The notes below the pieces were generated by a model that saw only the letters and a program-made list of their open reading frames with translations, searched no databases and had not been told where the DNA came from. From Cryomorphaceae bacterium (lineage in GTDB: Bacteria > Bacteroidota > Bacteroidia > Flavobacteriales_D > Parvicellaceae): DNA of 64,000 nt. The translations under genes and the position numbers were made by a program. The stretch lies in NCBI GenBank assembly GCA_905182525.1, contig CAJJBV010000001.1:431942-495941 (forward strand), in the 5' to 3' direction. Shown piece after piece: positions 1 to 9,014 of the stretch; within the stretch, counting starts at the first letter, position 1, and the number at the start of each line of letters is the position of its first letter.

Positions 1-285
1 CTTCCAGGGATGTATGCCAAGGTTACTATGGAATTGTCTAGTAGAGACAACGTGCTTTCTCTTCCTAGTAAAACTAAAACCATGATAGACGATGCTCCCC
101 ATATACTGGTGGTAAATAATGGTGTAGTAGAAAAAATAGCTTTGGAAATAGGATTAGAAAATGCCAACTATTACGAGGTACTAAATAGTAATATTAACGA
201 CTCTACACTGGTAATTTCAAGGGGAAAAAGTCTTGTAAAAACAGGAAACAAAGTTTATCCAGTTTTAAAAAAATCTGAAGAATGA
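1..285 (+). CDS. RND efflux periplasmic adaptor (HlyD/MFP family), C-terminal fragment
   Basis: This is the 3' end of a gene that begins before the window; the frame is open from base 1 and reads L-P-G-M-Y-A-K-V, the typical entry to the last beta-barrel of RND adaptor proteins. Such adaptors are periplasmic, anchored in the inner membrane, and join an RND pump to a TolC-type channel. The visible part contains the barrel strands and ends in a short charged tail. Its stop overlaps the start of the TolC-like gene by 4 bases (ATGA), so the two are probably translationally coupled. The ATG at base 10 is an internal Met, not a start. The substrate cannot be told from this fragment. Confidence 0.75.
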   Translation, partial: LPGMYAKVTMELSSRDNVLSLPSKTKTMIDDAPHILVVNNGVVEKIALEIGLENANYYEVLNSNINDSTLVISRGKSLVKTGNKVYPVLKKSEE

Positions 286-1661
286 ATAGGTATTTAGAGT
301 ATTTATTAAAATTAAAGCTATTTGTAGCTTTTTTACTGCTACTAAGCAATGGTTACGGGCAGGAAATATCGACAATAAGTATAGAATCTTCACTTAAAAT
401 AGCAGGCGCTAACAACCTGACTATAAGCAAATTAAATTTAAATAAAACAGTGTTAGAAGCCGATCTTCTAATAAGCAAAGGATGGTGGATACCAGAAATT
501 TTTGCAGGCATTCAAACTAGACAATTGCAAGGGGCTGCAATGAATGGCAATGGCAGTTTTTTTACCGATGTAAACCAGCAAAACTTATGGAATGGTGTTG
601 GGATTGATGCGCTATGGAATATTGGAGAAGGAATATATAAAACTAAGGCGTCTGAGTTAAAACTAGAAGCCAATACTTACAAAACCACTGCAGAAAAAAA
701 TATAGTACTTCTAGATGTTGCAGACACTTATTACCAGCTGCTAATTGGGTTTTTAAAAGCAAATGCATACCATCAGCTTCATTCTGTAGCGGATAACATC
801 TCTCAACAATTGGCACTACAGGTTGGGGTAGGTTTGGCTTATGAATCGGAGCTTTTATTGGCCCAAAGTAATGTTCACCATTTAAAAATTCAAGAATTAA
901 ACCAGCAAAAATATTACTATAAAAAAAGTGCCCAACTATCGCGTTTATTGAATTTAAACCCTTTTAATAATTTAATTCCTATAGATACTATTTTAAAACC
1001 TATAGAATTGGTGAACATAGATTCCTTGGAAAACTTGGACTCTTTGGGCAATAACAGAGCAGAAATTCAAGAAGCAAAACTTTTGCTTAAAGCAGTTAGC
1101 GCAGAGAAACTAACCACTACCAAAGCGTTTTTTATTCCCAATGTAAGACTCAATAGTTTTGGTTCTCTTTACGGAGGACTGTTGGGGCCAGTTTCATTAA
1201 TGCCTAGCTCACCAGGATCGGAAATTAAGCAGCTCTACCCTACTACTTCCTTAAATTTCTCTTTGCAGTGGAAGATTCCAATTGAAAAACTTATTTACAA
1301 TGGTCCAACTAAAAAAATGGAAGCTAGTGAACAAATTAAAGAATTGGAAATTAAAGAAATTAAAGCGGCTATTAACCAAGATATAGGCATAGCAAAACAA
1401 AATATACTTATAAGTAAACAGCAAACGGAGCTGGCCAATAAGGCTTACTTACAAAGCAAAGAAGCATTTAACCAATGTGCCAAAAGACAAGAACTAGGTA
1501 CTATACGGCCTTTTGAATTATTACAAGCTCAGGAAATATTTATTCAATCTAAACTAGATTATATTGAAGCAATTGCCAATTATCAACACAGCGCAATATG
1601 CTTTTCAGGTAGCTACTGGAATAAATTTATAATACAGACGGTTACTACGTTTAATAAATAA
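282..1661 (+). CDS. TolC family outer membrane efflux protein
   Basis: The 459-residue product has an N-terminal signal peptide (hydrophobic core about residues 12-26, ending G-Y-G-Q) and then long amphipathic helices rich in Q, A, L, E and K, as in OEP/TolC proteins. The length fits the family (about 420-480). TolC-like proteins form trimeric outer-membrane channels with a periplasmic helical barrel. The start overlaps the adaptor stop by 4 bases, so this is the last gene of an efflux operon whose pump gene is probably outside the window. Stretches such as the helix near residues 190-200 (A-Y-E-S-E-L-L-L-A-Q-S) are typical. The barrel regions are weakly conserved, so the substrate is unknown. 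Confidence 0.85.
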   Translation: MNRYLEYLLKLKLFVAFLLLLSNGYGQEISTISIESSLKIAGANNLTISKLNLNKTVLEADLLISKGWWIPEIFAGIQTRQLQGAAMNGNGSFFTDVNQQNLWNGVGIDALWNIGEGIYKTKASELKLEANTYKTTAEKNIVLLDVADTYYQLLIGFLKANAYHQLHSVADNISQQLALQVGVGLAYESELLLAQSNVHHLKIQELNQQKYYYKKSAQLSRLLNLNPFNNLIPIDTILKPIELVNIDSLENLDSLGNNRAEIQEAKLLLKAVSAEKLTTTKAFFIPNVRLNSFGSLYGGLLGPVSLMPSSPGSEIKQLYPTTSLNFSLQWKIPIEKLIYNGPTKKMEASEQIKELEIKEIKAAINQDIGIAKQNILISKQQTELANKAYLQSKEAFNQCAKRQELGTIRPFELLQAQEIFIQSKLDYIEAIANYQHSAICFSGSYWNKFIIQTVTTFNK

Positions 1662-1913
1662 TTTATTGGTAAAATAAAAAATGACCTTTTTTAAGAAGAC
1701 TATTTTTAGGGTATTTTCAATACAGATAGAATTTTTTAATAAACTTTATCTGATTATTTTTTGAACAATTGTTTGTGAAAAATTATCATTTATGAAAAAT
1801 TCAAATTAGTTTTTTGTATAAAAACTATACTCAATTTTAACTCTGTTAATTGCTTTTACGTTTTATTTCATGAGCAGAGCTAAATACAATACCAAATCAA
1901 ACAATAAAGAAGT

Positions 1914-2270
1914 TTAATTTTCATTTTCAACTGACAGAAACCAATCTACCCATGCATCTAATTGAGATATTGAATTTGGCCTTAATAAAATCTCTCGCTT
2001 ATTATCTAATAAATGACAAGGTTGGTGTACCAAAGACATAATAATCTTTCGCTACTTGGCTGTCCCATTTCTTGTAATCGCAGTAGGTGAAAAAGGGATA
2101 TGCACTCTGTGACTTTCTCAAAATACTCCTGCTCTGTATCAAGAGAAATATAGACAACCTCTACTCCCAAATTACGCCACTTTACGATAAGGAATTTTTA
2201 ATCAGTTGGGGGATATTGTCCTCTCCAATTTCTCTTGAGAAGAAATATTTTGAGGAAATAATAAAATAAT
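1914..2270 (-). pseudogene. Thioredoxin-like (TlpA/ResA-type) protein remnant, frameshifted
   Basis: The stretch 1662-2325 has no intact gene, but the minus strand joins into a thioredoxin-like C terminus when three frames are combined. One frame (about 2075-2180) reads L-G-V-E-V-V-Y-I-S-L-D-T-E-Q-E-Y-F; another (about 2020-2085) reads W-D-S-Q-V-A-K-D-Y-Y-V-F-G-T-P-T, containing the cis-Pro motif G-T-P-T of thioredoxin folds; a third (1914-2040) reads L-L-D-N-K-R-E-I-L-L-R-P, then Q-L-D-A-W-V-D-W-F-L, then a stop at 1914. The order and spacing match the end of a TlpA-type domain. The CxxC active site and the N terminus were not found. At least two indels separate the frames. Bases 1662-1913 show nothing else. 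Confidence 0.55.
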
Positions 2271-2325
2271 AAACAGAAAAAAAAGTATGGAAGTAAACTT
2301 ATTATTTATTAAAGTATTCACTTTC

Positions 2326-3297
2326 TTAATGCAAACCCTTAGCAGCCAAATACCTTTCTGCGTCCAGTGCTGCCATACAGCCAGTGCCTGCAGCAGTTAC
2401 TGCTTGTCGGTATACATGATCGGCAGCGTCTCCAGAAACAAAAACTCCCTCTATATTGGTTTTAGAAGAACCTGGATTGTTTACAATGTATCCACTTTCA
2501 TCCATTGATAACCATGGGCTAAAAACTTTGGTGTTAGGAGTATGTCCAATTGCAATAAATACGCCCGTACATGGAATATCATGTTTTTCTTGAGTTTTAT
2601 TATTAACCACTCTAGCTCCTGTAACAACATTACCATCTCCTAAAACCTCATCTAGTTCTGTTGAGTGTAATATTTCAATGTTTTCTATTCCTCTGACACG
2701 ATCTGCCATTATCTTAGATGCTCTAAACTCGTCTTTTCTTACCAGCATAGTAACTTTAGTACAAATATTAGCTAAATAAGATGCTTCTTCACAAGCAGAA
2801 TCTCCTGCACCAACAATAACAGTTTCTTGTCCTTTGTAAAAGAAACCATCACAAACAGCACATGCCGATACTCCACCTCCGTTTGATAAGTAATGCTGTT
2901 CAGAATCTAATCCTAAATATCTTGCCGAAGCACCAGTGGAGATTACAATAGTATCGGAATGTATTTCTAACTTATTATCAACCCAAACCTTATGAACGGG
3001 GCCAGTAAAATCAACTTTTGTAATCATTCCTGATCTTACATCAGTTCCAAATCTTTTGGCTTGCTCTTCTAAATCTACCATCATTTGAGTTCCATTAACA
3101 CCCTTAGCATAACCAGGGAAATTATCAACATCTGTTGTAGTAGTAAGTTGACCACCAGGTTGTATTCCTTGATATAGAATTGGGAACATATTTGCTCTAG
3201 AAGCATAAATAGCAGCTGTAAAACCAGCTGGACCAGAACCTACAATTAAACACTTAACTTTTTCAATAGTTGGCATAAATAATTTTTTAGATTTCAA
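2326..3297 (-). CDS. trxB: Thioredoxin-disulfide reductase
   Basis: TrxB is a cytoplasmic flavoenzyme that reduces thioredoxin with NADPH. The product shows an FAD-binding Rossmann motif G-S-G-P-A-G (about residues 20-25), the redox pair C-A-V-C at 146-149, an NADPH motif G-A-G-D-S-A (about 162-167) and the C-terminal FAD motif ending G-D-A-A-D (about 290-294). The length is usual for low-molecular-weight TrxB. The longest frame starts at 3297, but a second Met at 3276 begins M-P-T-I-E-K-V-K just before the FAD strand and may be the real start. A DUF4249 lipoprotein gene lies 34 bases upstream on the same strand. No key residue is missing. Confidence 0.95.
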   Translation of the reverse strand: MKSKKLFMPTIEKVKCLIVGSGPAGFTAAIYASRANMFPILYQGIQPGGQLTTTTDVDNFPGYAKGVNGTQMMVDLEEQAKRFGTDVRSGMITKVDFTGPVHKVWVDNKLEIHSDTIVISTGASARYLGLDSEQHYLSNGGGVSACAVCDGFFYKGQETVIVGAGDSACEEASYLANICTKVTMLVRKDEFRASKIMADRVRGIENIEILHSTELDEVLGDGNVVTGARVVNNKTQEKHDIPCTGVFIAIGHTPNTKVFSPWLSMDESGYIVNNPGSSKTNIEGVFVSGDAADHVYRQAVTAAGTGCMAALDAERYLAAKGLH

Positions 3298-3331
3298 ATA
3301 TATTATTTAACAATATGTTAGTGAAATAAAC

Positions 3332-4258
3332 TTATTCACAAATTAAGGTGTCATAGCTAGATCCGTAACCATAAAAAACACCAATACCATCACCTTCTAC
3401 ATTATATGGTAAATTACCAGACGATGAAAATATACTACCGTTAGATGCAGCAGCATTTTCCATTGCTCTAACATATAAATAAATTGGATAAGTTGTTGTT
3501 GAACTTTTAACAACAACAGTGTCTCCACGAGAAAAAAAACTTCCTTCAACCCCACTATCATCTGGACCTTCTACCACTCCATTAACACCTCTTGGTAAAA
3601 CAAAATCAAATTTCAAACCATTAAATAATTTATCATCTGTAGTACTTCCAATAGGTGGTAAAAATCTTTTGTCCTTCACCTCACCCAAAACATTATCAAA
3701 TGGCGCTTCATAATTATAGGTGTAACTATTTATTCTTTTAGAAAACCATCGATAACAGTTTCCAACGGTATCTGGATCTTTAAAATTACATTTTATCCAA
3801 CCTAGTGTATCATCAAAGGCAATGTAAGGATCGAACCAAACACTATCCATTTGCACAGGATAAGGGATTTGAGCTTTTGCAGTTAAAGTATCACCCTGGT
3901 GATATACATTTAAAGTATAATTTTTCCCAAATTGTCCAATAACATCAGGATTACTTGTTGTATATCCAGGTAGTGGCAGTCCATTTGTAGCTATGAGACC
4001 AAAATCTAAATCAAATTCATTAATACCATCGCTTAACTTAACCTGGGCATCAGTGATAAACATATTAATTAAAGACATGGTGTCGAAAACATCAAAATAA
4101 CCCTGGCTTCTAGTTAATATAACTTTGGGAGCAAACCCATTTTCAACGGTAGCTTCTAGTACTAATGTTTGCTCAACTTCTGGTAAATCAAATTCTATTT
4201 TTTTTTGGCAAGAAACTGTGATAAATCCAAATAATAGTATGTAGTAAAACTTTTTCAT
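3332..4258 (-). CDS. DUF4249 domain-containing lipoprotein
   Basis: The 308-residue product begins with a lipoprotein signal (M-K-K-F-Y-Y-I-L-L-F-G-F-I-T-V-S-C, Cys 17) followed by the start of a DUF4249 domain (residues about 28-60, E-Q-T-L-V-L-E-A-T-V-E-N). DUF4249 proteins are Bacteroidota lipoproteins encoded next to TonB-dependent receptors; their biochemical role is unknown, but a SusD-like accessory role at the outer membrane is a reasonable inference. The ATG shares one base with the end of the upstream receptor frame (stop at 4258-4260, reading TAATG), pointing to translational coupling. The protein looks complete. Confidence 0.85.
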   Translation of the reverse strand: MKKFYYILLFGFITVSCQKKIEFDLPEVEQTLVLEATVENGFAPKVILTRSQGYFDVFDTMSLINMFITDAQVKLSDGINEFDLDFGLIATNGLPLPGYTTSNPDVIGQFGKNYTLNVYHQGDTLTAKAQIPYPVQMDSVWFDPYIAFDDTLGWIKCNFKDPDTVGNCYRWFSKRINSYTYNYEAPFDNVLGEVKDKRFLPPIGSTTDDKLFNGLKFDFVLPRGVNGVVEGPDDSGVEGSFFSRGDTVVVKSSTTTYPIYLYVRAMENAAASNGSIFSSSGNLPYNVEGDGIGVFYGYGSSYDTLICE

Positions 4259-6658
4259 TAAAACTTAAAATTCCATGTGACACTAGGCAATATTGGAAAT
4301 AGTGAAACTTGATTAGCATTAAAATCTACTGATCCTTGTGATGGATCACCCGTTGCATCAAAAAAGATAAAGTAAGGGTTAGCCCTATTGTAAACGTTGT
4401 ATACAGAAATATTCCATGAGGAAATTACTTTTTTCTTTTTCTAACAAGATTATTTGTCTCTATATCTCACGATTAAGTTTCTTAGCATCGATAGTAATTG
4501 AAATATCTGCACGGTGATAAGCATCTAACCTAAAGGCATTTCTTTTACTCCAAACTGTAATAATTCTATTTTCTTCTGCCGAAAACCATCTTCTTTCAGG
4601 AAGACTTAAAGAATTCCCTGTAGCATATACAAACACCCCTCCAATATTTACCCTTTCATTAATTTGGTACTGAAGAACAACAGAAAGATCATTTCTTCGG
4701 TCATATTTTGCTGGAAATTCTACTCCATTGTCAATTTCATCAAATTGGCGCATTGTTTTTGACCAAGTGTAACCTATCCATCCATTAAAGTCACCTAATC
4801 TCTTTTTTAAGAAAAACTCTGCTCCATAAGAATAACCTCTACCAAAAGTAAGTTGATTATCTACATTATTTTTCAAATTGTCTTCAGGAAAAGAATTTTC
4901 TTTGTATTCAATAAGATTATTTAAATCCTTATAATAAAGCTCTACTGAAGCTTCATATTTATTATTAAAAAAGTTTTTAAAATAACCCATACTATATTGT
5001 GTTCCTATCTGAGGCTTAACTACTTCAGTACTTGGAAACCAAAGATCAGTAGGTAAAGAAACTGAGGAAATAGAAGCTAAATGTATATATTGATAATTAT
5101 GGGCAATACCTAGCTTAAAAGATGAATTATCTGGAAATAAATACCTTGCTGAAAGACGTGGCTCAGGTCCAAAATAAGTTTTAATTGGTTTGCCACTACT
5201 GTAATTAATTGTACTATCGGTAGTACCAGTATTTTCATTATTAAAATATCTTGTAAATGGGCCAATATGTTGATACATCGAGAGACGCATTCCAAAGTTG
5301 ACTTTTAAACGCTCGTTAACACTCCAATCATCTAATAAATAAATAGCAGCTTCGTTCCCCCATATCTTAACCTTTTCACCTGTGTCAAATTCAACATCAT
5401 TTGATGAAGCTTCAGTAGAAGTTGGAATAAAACGATGTAAAGTATAATTCCAGCCGAATTTAATATTATGCAAAGAGCTGTGATAATAAGTATAATCTTG
5501 TTTTAAATTACCATCTCTAACCCCTGAAGTTAATTTAAAATTAAAATCACTTGAGCCACCTTCAAATGCGAAATTATAATCGGTAAAAACAGCAGTAGTA
5601 TTAACAAATAATTTGTCACTAAATAAATGGTTCCATCTTAAAGAAGCTGTTGCATTTCCCCATGGAATATTAAAGTTAAAATCTAAATCCTTGTTGTTAA
5701 AAGTAAATACATCTCTACCAAAATAACCACTTAAATACAATCGATCTTTATCTGATAATCTCCAGTTTAATTTTGCAGTCAAATCATAAAAATAATAACC
5801 TGACCCTTTGAAAGCAGAGGTGTCGGAGATAAGTGGTTTGGCTAATACATCAATATATGTTCTTCTACCAGAAAGAATAAAAGAGGCTGTATCTTCTTTA
5901 ATAGGACCTTGTAATGTTAACCTTGAAGCAATTAATCCAATACCTCCATCTGCTTGGAATGACTTATAATTACCATCTTTCATTGTTATATCAAGAACAG
6001 ATGATAATCTTCCACCATAATTTGAAGGCATACCGCCCTTAATAAGTTTAACATTTTTGATAGCGTCTGCATTAAAAACAGAGAAAAACCCAAATAAATG
6101 GGAAGCATTATAAACTGTAGCTTCGTCTAATAAAATTAGGTTTTGATCGGGACCTCCTCCCCTAACATAAAAACCTGTATTTCCTTCACCTCCAGAAGAT
6201 ACACCAGGTAAAAACTGTATAGTTTTAAGAATATCAACCTCTCCCATAAAAGCAGGTATTGTTTTAATCTTATCAATAGACAATTCAATTTGTCCCATTT
6301 GAGTACCAGTTGTATTTTCATCGGATTGTTTGGCATCGATTACTACCTCATCTAATAAATCTTGGCTTTCTTTTAAATCAATATTCAACCTAACATGATC
6401 TTTAAATTGGATAGTTTTTAAAATGTCAGCGTAACCAACGTAAGAGTATTTAACTTCATATTCACCACTTTTTAATGAAATTGAGTAAAATCCATAAACA
6501 TTAGTTGTAGCACCTTTAGACTCTTTTTCCACATAAATACTAACCCCTATTAAAGCCTCTCCTGTTAAAGCATCTTTAACATAACCACTTAATGTATGTT
6601 GCTGAGAGAACATAAAAAAAGGGATAAAAAATATGGATAATAGAAATTTGATTTTCAC
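4258..6658 (-). CDS. TonB-dependent receptor with carboxypeptidase-like N-domain, frameshifted near the 3' end
   Basis: The product has a signal peptide (residues 1-19, ending M-F-S-Q), a CarboxypepD_reg-like domain (about 22-105), a plug (about 130-235, with F-Y-V-R-G-G-G-P-D-Q-N and L-L-D-E) and a long beta-barrel. The uninterrupted frame stops at 4460 after 732 residues, ending A-K-K-L-N-R-E-I. Beyond it, another minus-strand frame continues with S-S-W-N-I-S-V-Y-N-V-Y-N-R and ends P-S-V-T-W-N-F-K-F with a stop at 4258-4260, exactly the expected terminal barrel strand. The frame breaks lie at about 4435-4480, including an A-rich run, so one or two indels are present. The DUF4249 partner follows with a one-base overlap. 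Without the last strand the barrel would probably not be inserted properly, so either the gene is inactive or the indels are sequencing errors. The ligand is unknown. Confidence 0.85.
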
Positions 6659-6709
6659 GAGGCAAAACTAATAAGTTTTAAATTAAATAGGCAAATGTTT
6701 GACTATTAT

Positions 6710-7051
6710 TTAACCTCCTTTAAGTTTTACTAAAGCACCTAGTTTTTGAAGATATCTAACTATTTTTTCTCTGTGGTTTCCTTGAATATAAATTTCACCA
6801 TTTTTATAACCACCTCCAACTCCACAAATTTGCTTCATTTTTTTTGCTAAATCATTAGCATCTTGGTCCGAACCAATAAATCCTTCAATTAAAGTAACAG
6901 ACTTACCTCCTCTGTTCTTTCTGTCAATTAAGACATAAAGCTTTTGTTCATTAAAAGGAATATCTTGAACTTCATCAGAGTTTTCTGCAAAATCAAAATT
7001 TGGATTAGTTGAATAAACAACATCAATTCGATTTTTTTTTGATTTACCCAA
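6710..7051 (-). CDS. yciH: SUI1/eIF1-type translation initiation factor (YciH family)
   Basis: The 113-residue product carries the SUI1 core in its second half: R-K-N-R-G-G-K-S-V-T-L-I-E-G (about residues 45-58) and G-V-G-G-G-Y-K-N-G-E-I-Y-I-Q-G (about 77-91), the hallmark loop and strand of eIF1/YciH proteins. Bacterial YciH binds the small ribosomal subunit; its role is modest and condition-dependent. The N-terminal 35 residues are acidic and poorly conserved, as usual. It lies 3 bases downstream of the DUF389 gene on the same strand and is probably co-transcribed with it. Confidence 0.85.
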   Translation of the reverse strand: MGKSKKNRIDVVYSTNPNFDFAENSDEVQDIPFNEQKLYVLIDRKNRGGKSVTLIEGFIGSDQDANDLAKKMKQICGVGGGYKNGEIYIQGNHREKIVRYLQKLGALVKLKGG

Positions 7052-7054
7052 TTA

Positions 7055-8473
7055 TTATTTATTGAAAATAAGAACTTTATTATTATTGGAATAGAAAGTA
7101 TTTAACTCAGTATTTATAAAATCCTTAATTTTTGATTTTTCAGGATTATTTAAAGTGTCCATATTCCACTCTATTACAAAAACAAAATTAGTATCCTTTA
7201 GACCATCAACATCTTTAAATGATTGACCATAGTTTAAAGACTTAACAGATGGAAAGTGTGTTAGAATTCTTGTGTTTAATTCGTCCAAAGCATTGTTTTC
7301 TCTAATGATGTTTTGTAATTCAGTTTTATACAAATCTCTTTCTTCTGAAATAGACATTATCTTTTTATCATTGTCAACTAGTATCTTGTTCAACAACTCC
7401 TCTTCATCAATAGCCTTGGACTGTAAATTATGTATTTCTAAATTAACGTTACCCATTTCATAATTATTAAGCTGCAACTTCCAATTATTAATCTGTTCTT
7501 CATTAATATATTTACCTCCAATATTTAAAACTATAGCGGAAGATTCATCATCGTAGTTCAATTCTTTGGTGAGAACCTCTATTTCGGGATTAATAGATAT
7601 TTCATTTTTAATGAAATTATCTGCATTTTGAATAAAAATAGATTCATGTATAATATGATAAAATTTAAAAACACTAGGAATCACAATAAGAAGCAATATT
7701 GAGAAAACATAAATCTTTACTTTTCTCTCAATTCTAGGATTAACAAATTTAACCTTAGGAAAGTTTAACAATCTTAAAACTATAAAAGTGGATAGACAAA
7801 TAAATACACTATTTAATAAAAACAAGTAAAAAGCTCCAATAAAATATGGCCAGTTACCAACTGCCAATGCATAACCAACGGTACAAAGTGGAGGCATTAA
7901 AGCAGTAGCTATGGCAACACCTGGAACTACAGTTATTGTTGTAGTTTTATTTTTTACTGTTGTTGCTATTACACCTGCCAATCCACCAAAAAAAGCAATT
8001 AAAATATCTAATACATGGGGTTTGGTTCTACTAAGAAGTTCTGATGTTTCAGACTTTATTGGAGTAATTAAATAAAATAAGTAAGAAGCCAAAACGCTAG
8101 CAGCCACCATTATACCAAAGTTTTTTAAAGACTTTATTAGTGCTTTAAAGTCATTGGCAGATAAAGCATAGCCAATTCCTCTTATAGGACCCATCAGGGG
8201 CGATATTAGCATGGCACCAATAATTACCGCTGGAGAGTTATTAATTAAACCAATAGAAGCTACTATTATAGAACAAATTAAAATCCAAATATTTATAGAT
8301 GAAAACTCTATATCGCTTCTAATATCTTCGACAGTTTTATCTTTGTCCACACCATCATATATAGAAAATAAGTTTTTTAAGAAATTGGCTATAGACCCAA
8401 AAGCTTGTTTTACAGAAAACTTATCTGTTTCTGACTTAATAGGATCATAATCTATTTTGTTATTTTCTTCCAT
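7055..8473 (-). CDS. DUF389 family membrane protein
   Basis: The 472-residue product has an N-terminal soluble part, then a membrane block of about six hydrophobic segments (residues about 55-265) with the family motifs S-P-A-V-I-I-G-A-M-L-I-S-P-L-M-G-P and A-T-A-L-M-P-P-L-C-T-V-G-Y. These mark DUF389 (TIGR00341-like) proteins, widespread inner-membrane proteins with no established function. The remaining 200 residues are a charged soluble tail with coiled-coil character around 355-395. The tail is longer than in minimal members, which is common in Bacteroidota. It is followed 3 bases later by the SUI1-type gene. Confidence 0.85.
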   Translation of the reverse strand: MEENNKIDYDPIKSETDKFSVKQAFGSIANFLKNLFSIYDGVDKDKTVEDIRSDIEFSSINIWILICSIIVASIGLINNSPAVIIGAMLISPLMGPIRGIGYALSANDFKALIKSLKNFGIMVAASVLASYLFYLITPIKSETSELLSRTKPHVLDILIAFFGGLAGVIATTVKNKTTTITVVPGVAIATALMPPLCTVGYALAVGNWPYFIGAFYLFLLNSVFICLSTFIVLRLLNFPKVKFVNPRIERKVKIYVFSILLLIVIPSVFKFYHIIHESIFIQNADNFIKNEISINPEIEVLTKELNYDDESSAIVLNIGGKYINEEQINNWKLQLNNYEMGNVNLEIHNLQSKAIDEEELLNKILVDNDKKIMSISEERDLYKTELQNIIRENNALDELNTRILTHFPSVKSLNYGQSFKDVDGLKDTNFVFVIEWNMDTLNNPEKSKIKDFINTELNTFYSNNNKVLIFNK

Positions 8474-8540
8474 ATAAAAATGCTTCTACTCTAATTTACA
8501 AGAAAAAATTAAAACTTTATTATTCAAAATTAATTTTTTA

Positions 8541-9014
8541 TTATTTGAGTTGGGATTTTTGAGACATAAAAAGCAAGACATAAACTAAATGAATCATATT
8601 ATTAAAAAGAGGAAATATAACAATAGCAATTCCACTTAAGTAAGGCCAAGAAAATTGGAAGTCAAAATTCAGGAAAATAAATGGCGATAAAACATAAGCA
8701 ATTTGAAATATCCAGTAAAAAGTCCAACCTATTTTAATTTTAGAAAACATAAAGCCTACCCCAACCATTGCCAATATATCAAAAACAACTCTTATGGCAT
8801 ACAAATTCCTAAGTTGAATCGACAAGTATTCATTAAACTGAAACCCATTATCATTTAAATTTTCTACAATCAAATTTATTAAGCTGTTTTTTTCTGAATT
8901 AATGCTTTTGGCATCTAAAAAAAGTGTAAAGTATCCAAGATCAAAAACAAAGCAATAAATAAATCCTAATAAACTTAATAAACAGAGCCACTTTAGAGCA
9001 TCAAAATTTTTCAT
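8541..9014 (-). CDS. Small integral membrane protein of unknown function
   Basis: The 157-residue product is not recognised. It has four strongly hydrophobic segments (about residues 8-30, 70-90, 95-117 and 125-150), suggesting an inner-membrane four-helix protein, with a roughly 40-residue polar loop after the first helix. Its start overlaps the stop of the M61 peptidase gene upstream by 4 bases (ATGA), so the two form a coupled pair. No catalytic motif is visible. Confidence 0.65.
   Translation of the reverse strand: MKNFDALKWLCLLSLLGFIYCFVFDLGYFTLFLDAKSINSEKNSLINLIVENLNDNGFQFNEYLSIQLRNLYAIRVVFDILAMVGVGFMFSKIKIGWTFYWIFQIAYVLSPFIFLNFDFQFSWPYLSGIAIVIFPLFNNMIHLVYVLLFMSQKSQLK

Noticed and set aside
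2087..2508. Plus-strand frames of 60 and 73 codons
   Set aside because: They run antisense to the thioredoxin-like remnant and trxB and have no recognisable protein character.
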